64,000 bases of DNA, taken from the NCBI GenBank assembly GCA_034509495.1, contig CM067508.1, positions 30,707,071 through 30,771,070 of the forward strand, given 5' to 3'. The notes beneath the pieces were generated by a model that searched no databases, was not told where the DNA came from, and worked only from the letters and a program-made list of their open reading frames with translations. Shown piece by piece: positions 1 to 12,600 of this stretch. The position numbers and the translations under genes were made by a program. This DNA comes from Acestrorhynchus altus. Lineage: Eukaryota; Chordata; Actinopteri; Characiformes; Acestrorhynchidae. Within the stretch, counting starts at the first letter, position 1; the number at the start of each line of letters is the position of its first letter.

Positions 1-1169
1 ATATAACATCTAAGGGGGCTTTTGTATTTCGCTTTGCTAATGTCAAAGCTTTTCCAAGCAGCAAACTGCAAATTAAGCCATCCATTCTGCTGCAGCCCGC
101 CGGGAGCGACCTTGAGTTCCTGCAGCATTTCTTTAAATGCAGAGGACATTACTGTGCATCTCTGGCTCCACTGCCATGAATGCATCCTATAATCTGGAAG
201 CAACTACGTTTCCTGTAAAACTCTCCTTTGATCCTTATCACCTAGATGCCCTTTCTCAGACGTGCAGATCACAGACTCCATCCCTTTGTTCTTCTTATTA
301 AGCCTTAGCGACATGATAGCGTCTCTGTCCCTTTGGCTTCTGCCTTTTCCTCCGTGGCAAAAGGCTGGGTTTTAATTGAATTCCTGGGCTTTTAATGTCT
401 GCATTAAGATAATCAAAGCAGGAGAGGCTTGAGTTGTTTATCTCGACCTTGGAAGAATTAGCAGGACCACGTTTCCTGAGATGGCTGCAAGTCCCAAGGA
501 AAATACGTTAGTATTTTATAGGAATTTAAGCAGGGCTTAAATCAATCCATGGGTCAGCCCTAAGGGAAGACGGGGATTCACAGGCATCCTCCTACATGGG
601 AGGTAATGTTGTCTACCAGCTGACCTTAGGTGGCCGTACTGGACAGCAAAGAGTGTGTATGCCGCACGGCTCTGGGGGTCTGGGGTGGTGGTTTCGTTCT
701 TTGCTCCACTCTTCATCTGTGAGGGCTTCTCCCTATTTCCAGTGGGCTTCCTCCTTCAGAAGGTAAGCTGGCTTTGCTAATTGTGCCTAAGTTTGAGTAA
801 TGGGTGTGTGATGCACTAAAACCTCTTACTTCGTTCCTGTATATGTACACATTTCTAGAACTTGCACGTCTGCCTGTTCACTGGGGGCACTCTGTCACCA
901 ACTACAAATGAAAATAATAGTGATACATCATGCAAAACACACTAAGAATGTCATTTTACTGTGGGTATGTTTAGGGTAAGGGTTAGGTTTAGGTGGAAGT
1001 GCAGGTTCAGATCATGAACCTACTTTGACTCCTTAAATGTTCTTTTAGTCTCAAATACAAATTCATCTTGAAACTACACTCGTCTGGAAATGCAACCCAT
1101 AGTGCTACACACATATACACACACGTACTGGCCTGCGTTCAGAATCGTGCACATTTACACAACTAATTT

Positions 1170-1292
1170 AGGAGACTGGTGTGATCCCCTGGAATGGACG
1201 ATGGCCGTTATTCCTGCTTTGGGACCAGTGATAAGGCCCCTGACCCAGCACAACCCTGACTATGAAGAAGCAGATAAGACGGTGAATGAAGG
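1170..1292 (+). repeat. Degraded 3' tail of a SINE/LINE-type dispersed repeat
   Basis: The order cccctggaatggac ... gggaccagtgataag ... acaaccctgac ... gaagcagataagac ... gtgaatgaa resembles the 3' tail of the repeat at 44465-44755 (ccctacgatggac ... gaccctaatcaggaataagc ... gtatgaatggatgg). Divergence is high, so the copy is old. Confidence 0.45.
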
Positions 1293-1295
1293 GGC

Positions 1296-1545
1296 AGTCA
1301 TGGCCTGGCGGTTTACGGAACCAGCCTTGTGACTGAAAGGTTGCTAGCTCGATGCCCTGAACCAGCAGGACATGACGGAAATTCCCTTGAGCAAGGCGCT
1401 TAACTCCCCGGCTGCTCCCCGGGTGCTCCCCGGGTGCTGAGGCTAGCGCTGCCCACCGCTCACGTGTATGCTCACACGTGTGTGAAATCACTACTGTGTA
1501 TATGTGTGGTTCCCTCCGTGGAAGGATTAAGTGCAGATGAAAAAT
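1296..1545 (+). repeat. tRNA-derived SINE-like element, copy 1
   Basis: The segment has a tRNA-like head (ggcggtttacggaaccag ... ggttgctagctcgatgcc, resembling A- and B-box promoters) and a body with ttgagcaaggcgcttaact, ctgctccccgggtgctg and gcccaccgctcacgtgt. The same order occurs at 50031-50250 and, inverted, at 32215-32450. The repetition and tRNA-like head support a SINE; the family name is not assigned. Confidence 0.6.
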
Positions 1546-2689
1546 GTCCCTACATTTCCTATGTATTATAGAATCAAACTGTGATTCCTTGTGCACCACC
1601 AGGTATCACAGTTTATGCTACGCTAGTTGATGTTCTCACTGTTCATGTCTGGCATTACTCTAACACTGCTCCTTTTCCTGTTATCATCGCATCAGCTTCA
1701 GTCAGAAACCAACTTTCACTCATTCCAAACTGGACACTGCAGACTTATGTAGCGTAGCATTGCTACATCAGCACAAAACTAGCCTGGGCACTGACAGTAA
1801 GCTGAAATCTCTTTGTGAAGTTTTGTCTCATAGCTTATTTTGCAGTGTACATTATAGACTATAGATGTACATTATAGATTCCAATTAGGGTTGATTTTAA
1901 TTGGACAACAGTTAATTACATTTTTTCCTTGGCTTTCATTAACGATAACCCTGGTATGATGGAAAAATGAAGCCTACTGTATATCATTCAACACATGCTT
2001 CTCAATTCAGTAACATACATGCACTGAACAAGCAACTCGATAGACTGAATTAAATAAAGAAAACCGAAAAGGTTCTTATCAATGTTCCGCGAGCTTAAGA
2101 ATGTCCATTCAAAACATTAGGCTGTGTTACAAGCTAGGGTAATGCCATGGCTGCACACACTGCCAAAGTTCAATATGAAAAACTTACTTCTATGTGAAAC
2201 TGATCTGTTTTGTTTTTTTCGCTGCTCCATATAACAACTATCAATTCCACCTTAAATACAGCAGATTCGGCTCCCTCTGACTGACTGATCTAGCCTGTGT
2301 CTCAAAACACACAATGTACCCAACCTACTTACCTGTCAACAAAAAACTGACAGTGTCTGTATGTATTTAGTGTTTGGAACGCTGTGCAAATACCAGTGTG
2401 ACATCTCCATTTTTTGCGCGGGGGTGTGCATAGGCATTGTAGAGACCCCCGCAATAGTTTCCGTCCATTCAAAAGACGGGGTCATTTTGTGGATTCTGTT
2501 CATTTCGGGGAATGGACAAAATCATGCTGCTGCTGCATTGTTATGGCTGGTGTTTAAGTCTTGTAAGTGCTGAGGTCATTGCTAGGTTATGTGCATATGT
2601 GGCGGAATAATACTTGATCATACAGAGAGTTTCTGTCATATTGTCATTATGGAATACTAGAAGTCCTATAACGTCTCTCAGCTAATCAA

Positions 2690-2762
2690 GTTCCGAATCA
2701 GAATCAGGAAATCAGAATTACTTTATTAATCCCAGGGAAATGACAAAGTTGCAGGGTCAGAA
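2690..2762 (+). repeat. Short dispersed repeat (atcagaat ... actttattaatccca)
   Basis: The tract with repeated atcaga units followed by attactttattaatccca resembles a short repeat common in fish genomes. Only one copy is seen here, so the call rests on recognition. Confidence 0.4.
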
Positions 2763-2974
2763 CTAACTGCACTGCATGAATTCTATTAAACACTGTAGAA
2801 TCTTAAAGTAATACTGGCCATGTGTCCATTCCTATCATTCCCATTTTCAGTATTTGTCTGGGTTTCACACTACTCATAGTCCTCTATTGAATCACTTTTC
2901 CTGAACAATTATTCTACAGCTCGTTATCTGTTATGCTATCCAGTGTCTACTAGAGTAGAATTGGGTCCCGGTCT

Positions 2975-3441
2975 GAGACTTGGTTCCTTTCAAGGCTTTT
3001 CTTGTCACTTTTGGTTCCTTTCAAGCAATTTTTTCTTGTCCCTGTTGTAGTCGGCTTGCTCACTCGGGGACAAATATTCCTTTACAGAATTTGCTGATAC
3101 AATCAGAATACATAGTTCCATTAATAATGGCAAAATGCCATGGTCCCAAGACAGCAAAGCAGCCCCGAACTGCGACACTGCCAACCCCATGTTTTATAGT
3201 TGGGATAAGGTTCTTGCTGGAATGCAATATTTGGTTTTGCCAAACACAGTGTTTCCCTGGGCTTCTCTGTGATGTACTGAAATATTATTTTGCAGAGTCT
3301 TTGGAGATTGTTGCTGAACAAATACTCCTTGGGAGAGCAACATTGCTGCTGAATAGTGGGGGAAACAACACATTTAAGGATGGCTTAATAACCTGGTACA
3401 TTGATAACTCTTTTGTTGGGGCCCTCAGGAAAGTTCTTTGA
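2975..3441 (-). mobile_element. Tc1/mariner-type transposon remnant, copy A
   Basis: Read on the minus strand around 3060-3195, the segment gives a K-H-G-x-G-S-V ... G-C-F-A string followed by I-I-N-G-T, like the mid-domain of Tc1 transposases (KHGGGS-V-WGCF). Stops and indels break the frame. It is closely related to 4785-5170 in the same orientation, sharing gaatttgctgatacaatc and gttgggataaggttctt. No intact TIR was seen. Confidence 0.6.
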
Positions 3442-4069
3442 TCAAGGCATTAGGAATTAAAAATGGTCTGGACTGTTCTTTTCTCACCAAAATCAAGAGC
3501 AGAGACAATAAGCGCAATTAAGAAAGGACGTATGTTTTTGAATTTTATAACTTTTTGTTTGGGAAAATGTATTGAGACACTGCTGTATCATATTCAATCA
3601 ATACTTGAATGGTGTAAAAACCTTGAGCCTGATGTTGCAGAAATAATAACTGGGTGGCCGGTCATTAAAATATGGAATGAGTTGGCCTTTTTCCTTAATC
3701 ATGAGAAAACAAATCACCCCTTCAACAAAAGTTAAAGCGTGTTACGGCAGACAGAGGAGGAGCAGAGTGGAATGCAGAATAAAAAACCCAGTTACCCTAG
3801 GGCCCAGAGCACAATTTGATTAAAAGTTTGTTTTTCTTTGCTCTCCTCGCAAACCAAGGGGGCGCGTCGATGCAGCACTGACAGTTAATTGGACTTGGCA
3901 GGGCCGGGAGTTCATTCGTCAGCATTGTGTGGGGCTCGCCTGTGAGGAGCAGGACAATCAATGTCCCCTAGGACGGCCCGTAATCACTGCAACACTGCCA
4001 TGGAGTGCAGGGTTAAACATCGGGAGATTGCAGGTGCAGGAGGATCTGAGGGAGACTGCAAATATACCG

Positions 4070-4072
<3 letters not shown>

Positions 4073-4135
<63 letters not shown>
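4073..4135. repeat. (AC)n microsatellite, 63 bp
   Basis: This is an uninterrupted AC dinucleotide run. It creates artificial poly-TH and poly-VC open frames on the two strands, which are not genes. Confidence 0.98.
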
Positions 4136-4137
<2 letters not shown>

Positions 4138-4784
4138 ACATCCCATGGTGCGGCCAAGGACAGCACAGTAAGGCATGTGGGGTAAACCCTGCAATACACA
4201 GCCTCAACATGCATCCGTGGTTCCCCACAGAGATGTTACAAAAGCCTGGAGTAGTTCTCGGTCCTTCTGCTGCTCACAGTCTGGATCTTGTAGTATTTCA
4301 ATGAGCCATTTGGTTAGTTTTGGAAAGCGCGGCTATCTAATACATTCCAAAACTGCTTGTATGATGCCACAAAATTTCTACCTTCTGTTTAGCACTGCAG
4401 CATATTCACCCCTCAAATCAGCAGTGTCTTAACAAACCTCCTATCTTCAAAACGGTACATTAATACAGAAGGAAAATATCCTTAAATTTAATGTAGATTC
4501 ACTTAAAGATCTTTTATTCCAAGTCCTTTCAGACCATGTAAACCATAATAAAGTTTCTGTATAAGACTGTATGTATGAACGTAAACTGCATAAAGGAAAC
4601 CCAAATAAATAAATGACACAAATGTTTTTTCAAGAAAAAAGGATGTAAATCTTTGCCTTCAGCTGGTGTGACCTGCTTGAGTGACAATAACTAAAGCTGG
4701 TGATCTGCTTTAACCATTTCTTATGAACGTAGGGTTGTTGTTGCATCATCCAATTATGGTTAAGCTTCACGAGCAGATACCATA

Positions 4785-5170
4785 ATATTCCTTCATAGAA
4801 TTTGCTGATACAATCCAGAATTCATAGTTCTATTAATAATGGCAAGATGCCCTGGTCCCAAGGCAGCCAAGCAGCCATGACTGTAACACTGCCACCCCCA
4901 TGCTTCACAGTTGGGATAAGGTTCTTATATTGAAATGCAATGTTTGGCTTTGCAAAACAAACAAAAACTGGGCTTCTTGAGGACAAACTGTAACATTATT
5001 TTGCAGAGCCTTTGGAGAGATTGTTGCTGGACAACCTCTCCTTGAGAGAGAGAGAAAGCGGTGCTCAATAGTGGAGAATAATCATTTTAGAAATGATTTA
5101 ACTTTTTCCATCCACGTTTTGTTAACTCTTTTGTTGAGGTCTTCGGGAATGTCATGTGATCATTAGGGTT
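4785..5170 (-). mobile_element. Tc1/mariner-type transposon remnant, copy B
   Basis: This is a second, more decayed copy of the 2975-3441 element, in the same orientation about 1.8 kb away. Shared blocks include gaatttgctgatacaatc, tattaataatggcaa, and the run from tggtccca to gttgggataaggttctt. A gagagag expansion lies near 5045. No open frame remains. Confidence 0.6.
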
Positions 5171-5378
5171 GCAATGGTATGAGATTTGTTTTACAGTATA
5201 ATAAAGATCTTACAAAATTCACAGCTTTACAGCATCGCAGTATACAGAACTTCATAATTCTTCTTATTATTAATAATATTAATAGTTACAAAGGAATGAA
5301 AACAAATGGTTGTTTTGGATGAATAAAAATACTTTACTGCGGTAAAGAACTTTAGAATGTTTTTGAAGGAGTACAGGT

Positions 5379-5380
5379 AA

Positions 5381-5422
<42 letters not shown>
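5379..5422. repeat. (AAT)n microsatellite
   Basis: About 44 bases of uninterrupted AAT repeat, followed at 5463-5486 by a short AAAT run. Confidence 0.97.
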
Positions 5423-5427
5423 CAAAA

Positions 5428-5740
5428 CAAAATGTATTTTTATAGCGCTCTTCAGCTTCACATAAATAAAATAAATAAATAAAAAAGGTTAAAATAGAAA
5501 TAAAGTATAGATGACAGATCCCCTAGTGAGCAAGCCACATGGCAACAGTGACAAGGAAAAACTCCCTCAGCTGGAGGAAGAAACCTTGGGAGGAACCAGG
5601 CTCACAAATGGAGGATCCATCCTCCTCTGGTCAAACTACTTATACATAGTTAGGGGACACTGGACCCCTACACCTCTGTTCTATTACTCGGGTACTGAAG
5701 TAATTTTAGTTCTCTGGTGGACATAATATTAACAGTAGAT
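5428..5740 (+). repeat. Dispersed teleost-type repeat (aaaaactccctcagctggag ...)
   Basis: The block atttttatagcgctc ... gtgacaaggaaaaactccc ... aggaagaaaccttggg ... aggaaccaggctc ... atcctcctctggtc matches a repeat I recognise from many fish genomes. It is not protein coding, and only one copy lies in this window. The trailing boundary is approximate. Confidence 0.5.
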
Positions 5741-6227
5741 TTCTACAGCTGGTGATGGTGATAACTTTTTTATATTTATTATTTATATTCAGCTAATATT
5801 TATTTTCTATTTGGATTATTATTTTAATTAACTGATTGCTGGAGACTTAAAAATGGTAACCGATTCTCTGTTCAGTTGCTCTTTTTCAGTAAAATATTAA
5901 ACAAATGTACACAGTGTGTCCATCAATTTTCATACCATGGTACACCTAAAACCAATATACCACTGGAACTCTACTGTATAAGGCATGGCACATATTCTTA
6001 AAGTATGGGCGAGACTGCTAAATTCATATCTGATTATAATCGTTCTGATTTAAACACCTGACTTTAATTACCTCTTTAAATTAACACACCTCCTCGTTCA
6101 CCATCTTTTCTGACATTTAATGCTTTGAATACTTTTTCTCGAGAAATAAATGCTAAACTATAGTTTCAGTAAACAAATAATTCATCACAAGCTTTCTAGC
6201 AGCACTATTTTACAGAATTACCCTACA

Positions 6228-6690
6228 TGTCCATAAGTTTGTGGACACCCCTTCTATTGAACACATTCACCTACTTAAAGTTGCACCCATTGCTGACACA
6301 GCTTGTCTAGTCCCTGTAGAGAACTTCTGCCAATTGAACAAGATAAGCCTTAACTTATTGGCATCATACCAGGTGTGGCCTTGATGGGTATAAAGCCCCT
6401 CAACATTGAGCTGTGAAGCAGCGGAACTGTGTTCTCTATAATGATGGAGCTACATCCAGCTCTTTTGCGATGAACTGGGGAGTTGGGGATGAGGTGTGGT
6501 GGTGGTCATCCAACCTCTTGACCTCACTAACATACTTGTCAATAAATGCAATCAAATCAAATGGAGAGTAAAGACAGTTACTCCAATAAAAAGCTATAAA
6601 TTCTCTTGAATAACCCTTGATTTCAGAAGAATCCATGAAAGTGCGGGGGTCCCAATACATTTGACCATATAGGGCCAGTGACAACTGTAA
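6228..6690 (+). mobile_element. Miniature Tc1-like TIR element, copy 1
   Basis: The left end reads tacatgtccataagtttgtg and continues gacacccc. The right end, reverse-complemented, reads tatatggtcaaatgtattgg and continues gacccc, giving imperfect TIRs of about 28 bp. The interior holds a scrap like gaagcagcggaactgtgttc, which resembles the W-x-x-V-L-W-S-D-E stretch of Tc1 transposase. A related copy lies at 38085-38480, and a partial at 15180-15250. Confidence 0.6.
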
Positions 6691-6721
6691 TTTGTTGCTG
6701 CAGCACAGTCTAGTCTAGTCT

Positions 6722-6965
6722 ACTAATGCAGCTCAAATTAGAATATTGTGAAAAAGTTTAATTAAAAAAAATACATAATTTAATTAAAAATGGGACATTC
6801 GTTACATTTAAAATGACAATGCTGATACTGTCTGACTAGTAATTAATTAAATATTCTAATAATCTGTGATTCTGGGTTTCAGGTTTTTGTGAGCTATAAA
6901 TATTTCACGAGATAAAAAGGCTTGAAATATTTCACTTTACATGTAATAAATAATTTGTTGCTTCA
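6722..6965 (+). repeat. Dispersed AT-rich repeat (caaattagaatattgtgaaa)
   Basis: It begins agctcaaattagaatattg and contains cttgaaatatttcacttt followed by acatgtaataaat. The latter part matches 39560-39590 and 39730-39770 (cttggaatatttcacttaaa), so it is a repeat family. It is probably a decayed DNA transposon. Confidence 0.5.
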
Positions 6966-9159
6966 GACCTTGAGATTACGATGATTTGAGAGGAGAGGGG
7001 GCAACTCAGAGGACTTCGGGGGGTTCAGAGGACTTCAGCTTGCAGCCATTCCCCACTCTGAGAAGTGGAGGCGATATGACATTGGCGTGTTAAAAGAGAG
7101 ATACGAACAGAAATGAACGTTTTCATGATAGAAACCTTTTTGAGAGGTACTATTATGGTGACTAACGTGCATAAAGGTCAATAGAATGTTCTCTCTTTGT
7201 TGTTATTCTTATATTACATGTGTTGGTGATCATTCTGGCAAAATCTGCGTTGAAGTATATGCATTTAGTCATTTCAGAAAGAGAGAAGGGGCCGGGGGGG
7301 GATGCAGCTCTGCAGATCCAAATATGTACAATGCTGTGGATGACGGAAGGTTGTTTGGTAGTAAATAAAGAAGACCTACCCATATACCACGAGAGTCAGT
7401 GACCTGTGAGCAGGGGGAGCTGTATGCTGTATAATATGCGAATCCACGCCCCGACTCAATAATAAAACCTGAGACTATCTACAGTACCCTTCAGGAGCCT
7501 CACCTCATCATAACAAGCCCTCTAGTGCCACCAGCAACCGCAGCTCCAGAGCTGCAGAATTAACCGCTCGGCCCTCGCCACAGCGAGCAAAATGATCATC
7601 AAACGTAATGATCAATGAAATAAATTGAATCCTGTAGCGCTCAACTTCATAAACATGGAAATGGACCACAAAATCAAGGGTGACTCATAGACTGTGAAAT
7701 GACCACAACACAGCCTAGCCTTACATTAGTATTCTGCCAGTAGCTGATAGCAGTGCTGTTACAGCATTTCAGCTATTTTAGCCCAGCTAACCTTCTTCTG
7801 AGGACAAGTTATAGGGCTTTTTAATGCCCTTATTAAATCACGTTATCTAAAGGCTCCTGGCACCACTGCGAATGTTCAAGACTCTTGCTTTAAGCGTAAT
7901 GGCACCACATCTATGTGCTAATGACAGCCGATGGAAGGAAGCATGGATGATGTCTGTATCATCTGTATAATCACCAGCGCAGTAATCATCATCAACGTCG
8001 CAGTCACCCTTCGACATCTATGTGATCTCTTGGAATTCTATGCGCATTCATGGGATGTGACTGAGTGCGTGGAGCATTACCGTTGAACTTGAGGTAATAA
8101 AAATAAAGCTATAGTGACCAGAGTGAATAGCAACGTTTCATCAATGTTGACAAGAGCATTTGTTTAATTTTCGTTTAAAATGTATATGGATGCAGTCATA
8201 TTTGGAAGCTCTACCTCATGAATTGAATTCAAATAATATAATCCAATAATAAAAGCTGTCTGTTGCCTCGTCTACTACCTACATTACCCTCTGCTTAAAA
8301 TCCCCATGTGCCTTTTGTCCATGTTCTTCAGCTGTTTTTTGGTTTTGGCTGACCCCGCCTACTCTATAGGTGAGGGCAGTCTCACGTCACCCTGTTTTGG
8401 ATGAAAACAAACCCACTTAAACTGCACGTGGATGGAACTTTGAATGTGAATACTGTCCATGTGCATGTACACAGGGAGACTGGTGAGGAGACCACACTTC
8501 ACTCATAATCTATAATCAGAATGAATTCGATCAGACTGGGGGAAAATCTGTTCATGTAATCAGTGCGACTGATTGGTGTTGGCTGACTGCACCGGACGGA
8601 ATAGAATGGTTCTCCATGAGGATCTGTCACATCTCCATGATGCAGACTGTTAGGTTTTGGTTTTGTGATATTCTCTGATCCTCTGTTATCTGCCATATCC
8701 TCTGATGGGAAATTACCAAGAATTGTATAATTATAAAATGTCACCAGAGACTTTATTTTTTTGCAACTGTTGTAGAAGTCTAGAGTATCTGTGGAAACCA
8801 CACAGCATTTTTATAAAGCATTTTCTGAGACATCTGGGCTTTTCGCTCTCTGTTTGGTATGAAAATGCATCAGTTCAGGACAGAAAACATCTGGAGAGGG
8901 GGTTACATACTGCTGCCAAAGTAATTGGCTGTGAACCTCCCACAGTGTCTGCCACGTTTTAATCCCATTCTCAGTGCACAGATATTCTCCGACCTTTCCC
9001 ATCCAGTAAATGGGATGTTAGTGTCCCTACCATGTGCAAGGAGATGGAGGTCCATTCATATAGGAACTAGTCAATTAAGAAACCACATACACAGAATTTA
9101 GATCAGATCTATGGAGATTGTTCTCCACAGGACTGAATACACTACTAACACCCACTTCG

Positions 9160-9448
9160 CAATACTCTAACAACCATTTAGATTACCATAGCAACCATCC
9201 CAGCAACCAAGAAAACCAAGAAACATCACCACAACAACACCATAGCAACCACCTGGTATACTACAGCCACCACAGAGTAACACCTCGGCAACAGCATAGC
9301 AACCACCTGGTATACCACTGTGTAACATGTTAGTAACATCACGGCCACTACCTGGTCTATCACAGAAACCAATGAGTAACACCATAGCAACCATTTTTGT
9401 ATACCATAACAACCAATGAGTAACACCAGAGCAACCACCTCTATCCTG
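9160..9448. repeat. Degenerate minisatellite built on agcaaccacctggtatacca
   Basis: Variants of ccatagcaaccacctggtat, agtaacacc and accataacaaccaatgag recur about every 25-35 bases across nearly 290 bp. The array makes two overlapping low-complexity open frames on the minus strand, which are not genes. Confidence 0.8.
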
Positions 9449-9724
9449 TTCACATGTCTACAAAAGTCTTCACAAACCTCTGCCCATCTCCTTCCTTTTC
9501 ACATTGTCCTCCGTCATACCAGGCTCCACTTCTCAGAAGGGGGACAGACGAGCTACAGCCCAAACGTCCTCTGAGTTCCCCCTTACAGTCTCCGCCGACT
9601 GTACAAGAGCGCTTTATAGTTCTATAAATACAGACTGTAGTCCATCTGTTTCTCTGCATACCTTGTTATCCTCCATTCACCCGGATCTTCAGTAGTCAGG
9701 ACGTCACAAGACCACTGCAGAGCA

Positions 9725-10188
9725 GGTATGACGTGGGATTATGGTGGATCATTCTCAGCACTGCAGTGACACTGACATGGTGGTGGTGTGTTAGTGTATT
9801 GTACTGGTATGAGACACAACAGTGCTGCTGGAGTGTTTAAACAGTTTCCACTCTATTAGACACTCCTGGTTGCTTTACCTTGTAGATGTAAAGTCAGAGA
9901 CAGAAGCTCATCGTTGTCTGCCCAGTTTATGTTTGCCATCCTCTAATGTTTCATCAGCGCTCACAGGATGTTACCCACATGACTGACTGCATACTTATTA
10001 TTTTGACAATGAGGGGTTTATAAACTGGTATAAACTGGTCCTGACCCCATGCAGGTATGCAGGGAAACAGAGAAACGGACTACAGTCTGTTATTATAAAA
10101 GTACAAGGTGGAGCTGATAAAATGGACCGTGAATGCAGAAACAAGGAGTCATAATGTTATGGTTGATTGGTGTATGTATTAAATAGTT
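9725..10188 (+). mobile_element. Non-autonomous TIR element, family 1, copy 1
   Basis: The segment runs from cagcactgcagtgacactga through gctgctggagtgtttaaac and gatgtaaagtcagagacaga to the right end cataatgttatggttgattg, then gtgta. The same modules occur at 20495-20910, 23120-23490 and 49780-50568, with a fragment at 42230-42330. No open frame is present. The superfamily is uncertain (hAT-like or Tc1-like). Confidence 0.65.
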
Positions 10189-11077
10189 GACCAAAGAATA
10201 ATTAATGTAATTATTTAGAGTGCTCTGGAAATAATATGAATATAATATTTATATTTTTCTCTGAAATGCAAAGAATTATTATGATGGGGGTCTGGCTCCC
10301 AACTAACAACCTGCAAGCACAGTACAGTTCCATTAGTATGGACGTCATGCTGGACAGCTACAGCAGCAGAGTGATTCAGAGAGGTGAAAGGGTCCTAGTC
10401 TGACCTTTTGTTAGCTTTTCTGAATGGAAAAATGATGGATCGTAAATATTAGCAGTTATGACATGTCGTGGTTATGTTTCACGACTCCACAGTGGATTCA
10501 AACTGTGTAATGATCTCAAGTACGACTATACTCAACTAAAGAAAAAAAAAATAAAACATCCCTCATGAAATAATTATGAAACTTACTCTTCCCTTACCCT
10601 AGGACTGGGCAGTACAAGGATCTTCTGTGCATGCGTCGTGGAATAGACTGGGCACCGGTTTTGGCCCATTATGAGTAGTCGGTTAATGAGCAGCATAGGG
10701 AGCGGTCACATGCTCCAGTCAGCTCCTGTGTCAGCCAAAGCAAACACTAATACAGTGATTTATTCAACCAATTAATGTAAAACAAATCATCCAGCAACTG
10801 CTCACATTTCCCTAATCACAGATGGACATGCATACACAGTAACTTTGCCCAGAGAAGGGCTATTGTTGCAGTAACTTCTGCGCTGGCTTGCTGCGCTCCA
10901 ACTTGTTTCCCATTCCTCCCTCATCCTCCAGTGTGGGAGCCTAGGTCAGCCAGGGGATACGGACGAACAGCGGTCCGTGAGAGATACTGGGTTTTAACAG
11001 TAGAGACACGACCCCAGCAGTAGCTCCAGCAGGTTGCAGGGCTCGAGGGGTTCAGCTTGGTGTGCACGGGGCGACTG

Positions 11078-11103
11078 CAAACACACACACACACACACAC
11101 ACA
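11078..11103. repeat. Short (AC)n tract
   Basis: An uninterrupted run of about 13 AC units in otherwise unique sequence. Confidence 0.95.
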
Positions 11104-12460
11104 AACTCTAATGATGTTGACCCAGAAAGGCCAGGTGGGCCTTCAGGCCAGGGGCTCGGGCGGCGTCTGGCTTCGGGCCCCCATGGGAGCAGCTCTGACA
11201 GACCACTTTGATTCATCAAAGTCAGTGGAAAAGCCAGCATTGACTCTGGTATCCAATAGCAGCCCTATGCTTTGAGCTGGAGCCTCATACTGTTGGGCTT
11301 TTGAAACGGAAAACACGGAATGCACAAATCTATCAAATTCATTCCCGTTATAATGAGGCACCCCATTGATTAAGGCGTGTTTTGTTTTGCACGGACGCTG
11401 TTTAAATGACTCGGGCTTACTGATGGGACAGAGTTGTCACTGTGTTTGGAATGCACAATTACAATGAGCGATCAGGCACTGGCCCGGATTCTGTCAATTA
11501 CTTGCTACACAAGCAGCGAAGGTGATGGGAGGGAGGGGGAAACATGCACACATACACTCTCACATATGTAGAGACAGGCTGTTCCATGCCTCCCCCAATC
11601 TCTCTCCACCACACAGGACCTGTGAAAGGGAGTGGAGGGTGCTTCCCGCTGGGCAGCGCCTGCACCGTGTGTTTGAGCTTGAGTATGGAGGCGCAGTGCC
11701 AACAGCTCAACTAGAGGAAGTGGAGGACAGGCAGAGGGATAGAGACATGAGGGAGGAAGGGAATGATTTATTTAACTGTTGTGTGGATTGCTGGAAAGAG
11801 AGGAACTGAGAGCGTCCTTCTCCTTCTCTGCGGCTTTTTTTTTTTTTTAACTTTTTAAATCACAACAAGCAAACTTATTTCAGTTCAGCTGCCCAGAGCA
11901 CAGCGGATCACGGGTACGTCTCAAACTGTAAAGGGTTTCATTCATAGCAAGCACTTTACCTGCTGTGATCTTTACCCTATGAAAAGTCAACCGAGTTGAA
12001 TTCTAGAGGTTGAATTCTTAAGTGCATCAGGATGCAACATTTTCCCATTTAAAACGAGGACCATTACCAAGCTATTTTTGATATTCTGGCTCTGCGTCAA
12101 TCACATATGCAGCTCTGAACATTTACAGGGATGCTCTTGTACATTCTTGCCTGGTAAACAAATAATTCACTCTTTGGATTGATCTTAATTTTCTTGCCAA
12201 TTTGATCATTCACTGTTCTCACCATCGAGCCAGAACTCAAACAAGAGCTCATAACTGTCATACATATATGACTAAAATGCACGTATCATACACGTATTAC
12301 AATCCATAAGAAGCCCCCAATCACGGGTAGCACTATTTTACCAAATACACACATGCCAAACTGCCATGTTCTCAAAGGACAATTCACCATTGCTGCTTTT
12401 CTCCGTTATGGAGCAGATAAAAAGGAAATAATGCACAGAAGCACATGCATTTAATATTCT

Positions 12461-12600
12461 ACTATGGTTATGGTTAGGGTAAGGATTAGGTTAACTCTAG
12501 GTTACGGTTGTGGTTATGGTTAGGTTAAATTAAATGTATGGTTAATGTTATGGTTCTGAATACAGTAAGGGTTTGCTTTAGGTTTATGTTGAGGTATAGA
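12461..12600. repeat. Degenerate telomere-like (TTAGGG-related) tract
   Basis: Variants such as ggttagggtaaggattaggt, ggttatggttaggttaa and gggtttgctttaggttta run over about 140 bp. A shorter tract of the same character is at 967-995 (gtttagggtaagggttaggt). They look like decayed interstitial TTAGGG-type repeats. Confidence 0.6.

Noticed and set aside
1296..1345. tRNA gene at the SINE head
   Set aside because: Cannot form a full cloverleaf; A/B-box-like text is repeated with the SINE body at three places.
3929..4228. Several 70-85 codon frames over the AC repeat
   Set aside because: Poly-TH, poly-VC and similar runs are translations of the microsatellite, open in five frames at once.
9167..9453. 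75-81 codon minus-strand frames rich in V, L and Y
   Set aside because: They lie wholly on the minisatellite and owe their openness to its repeated words.
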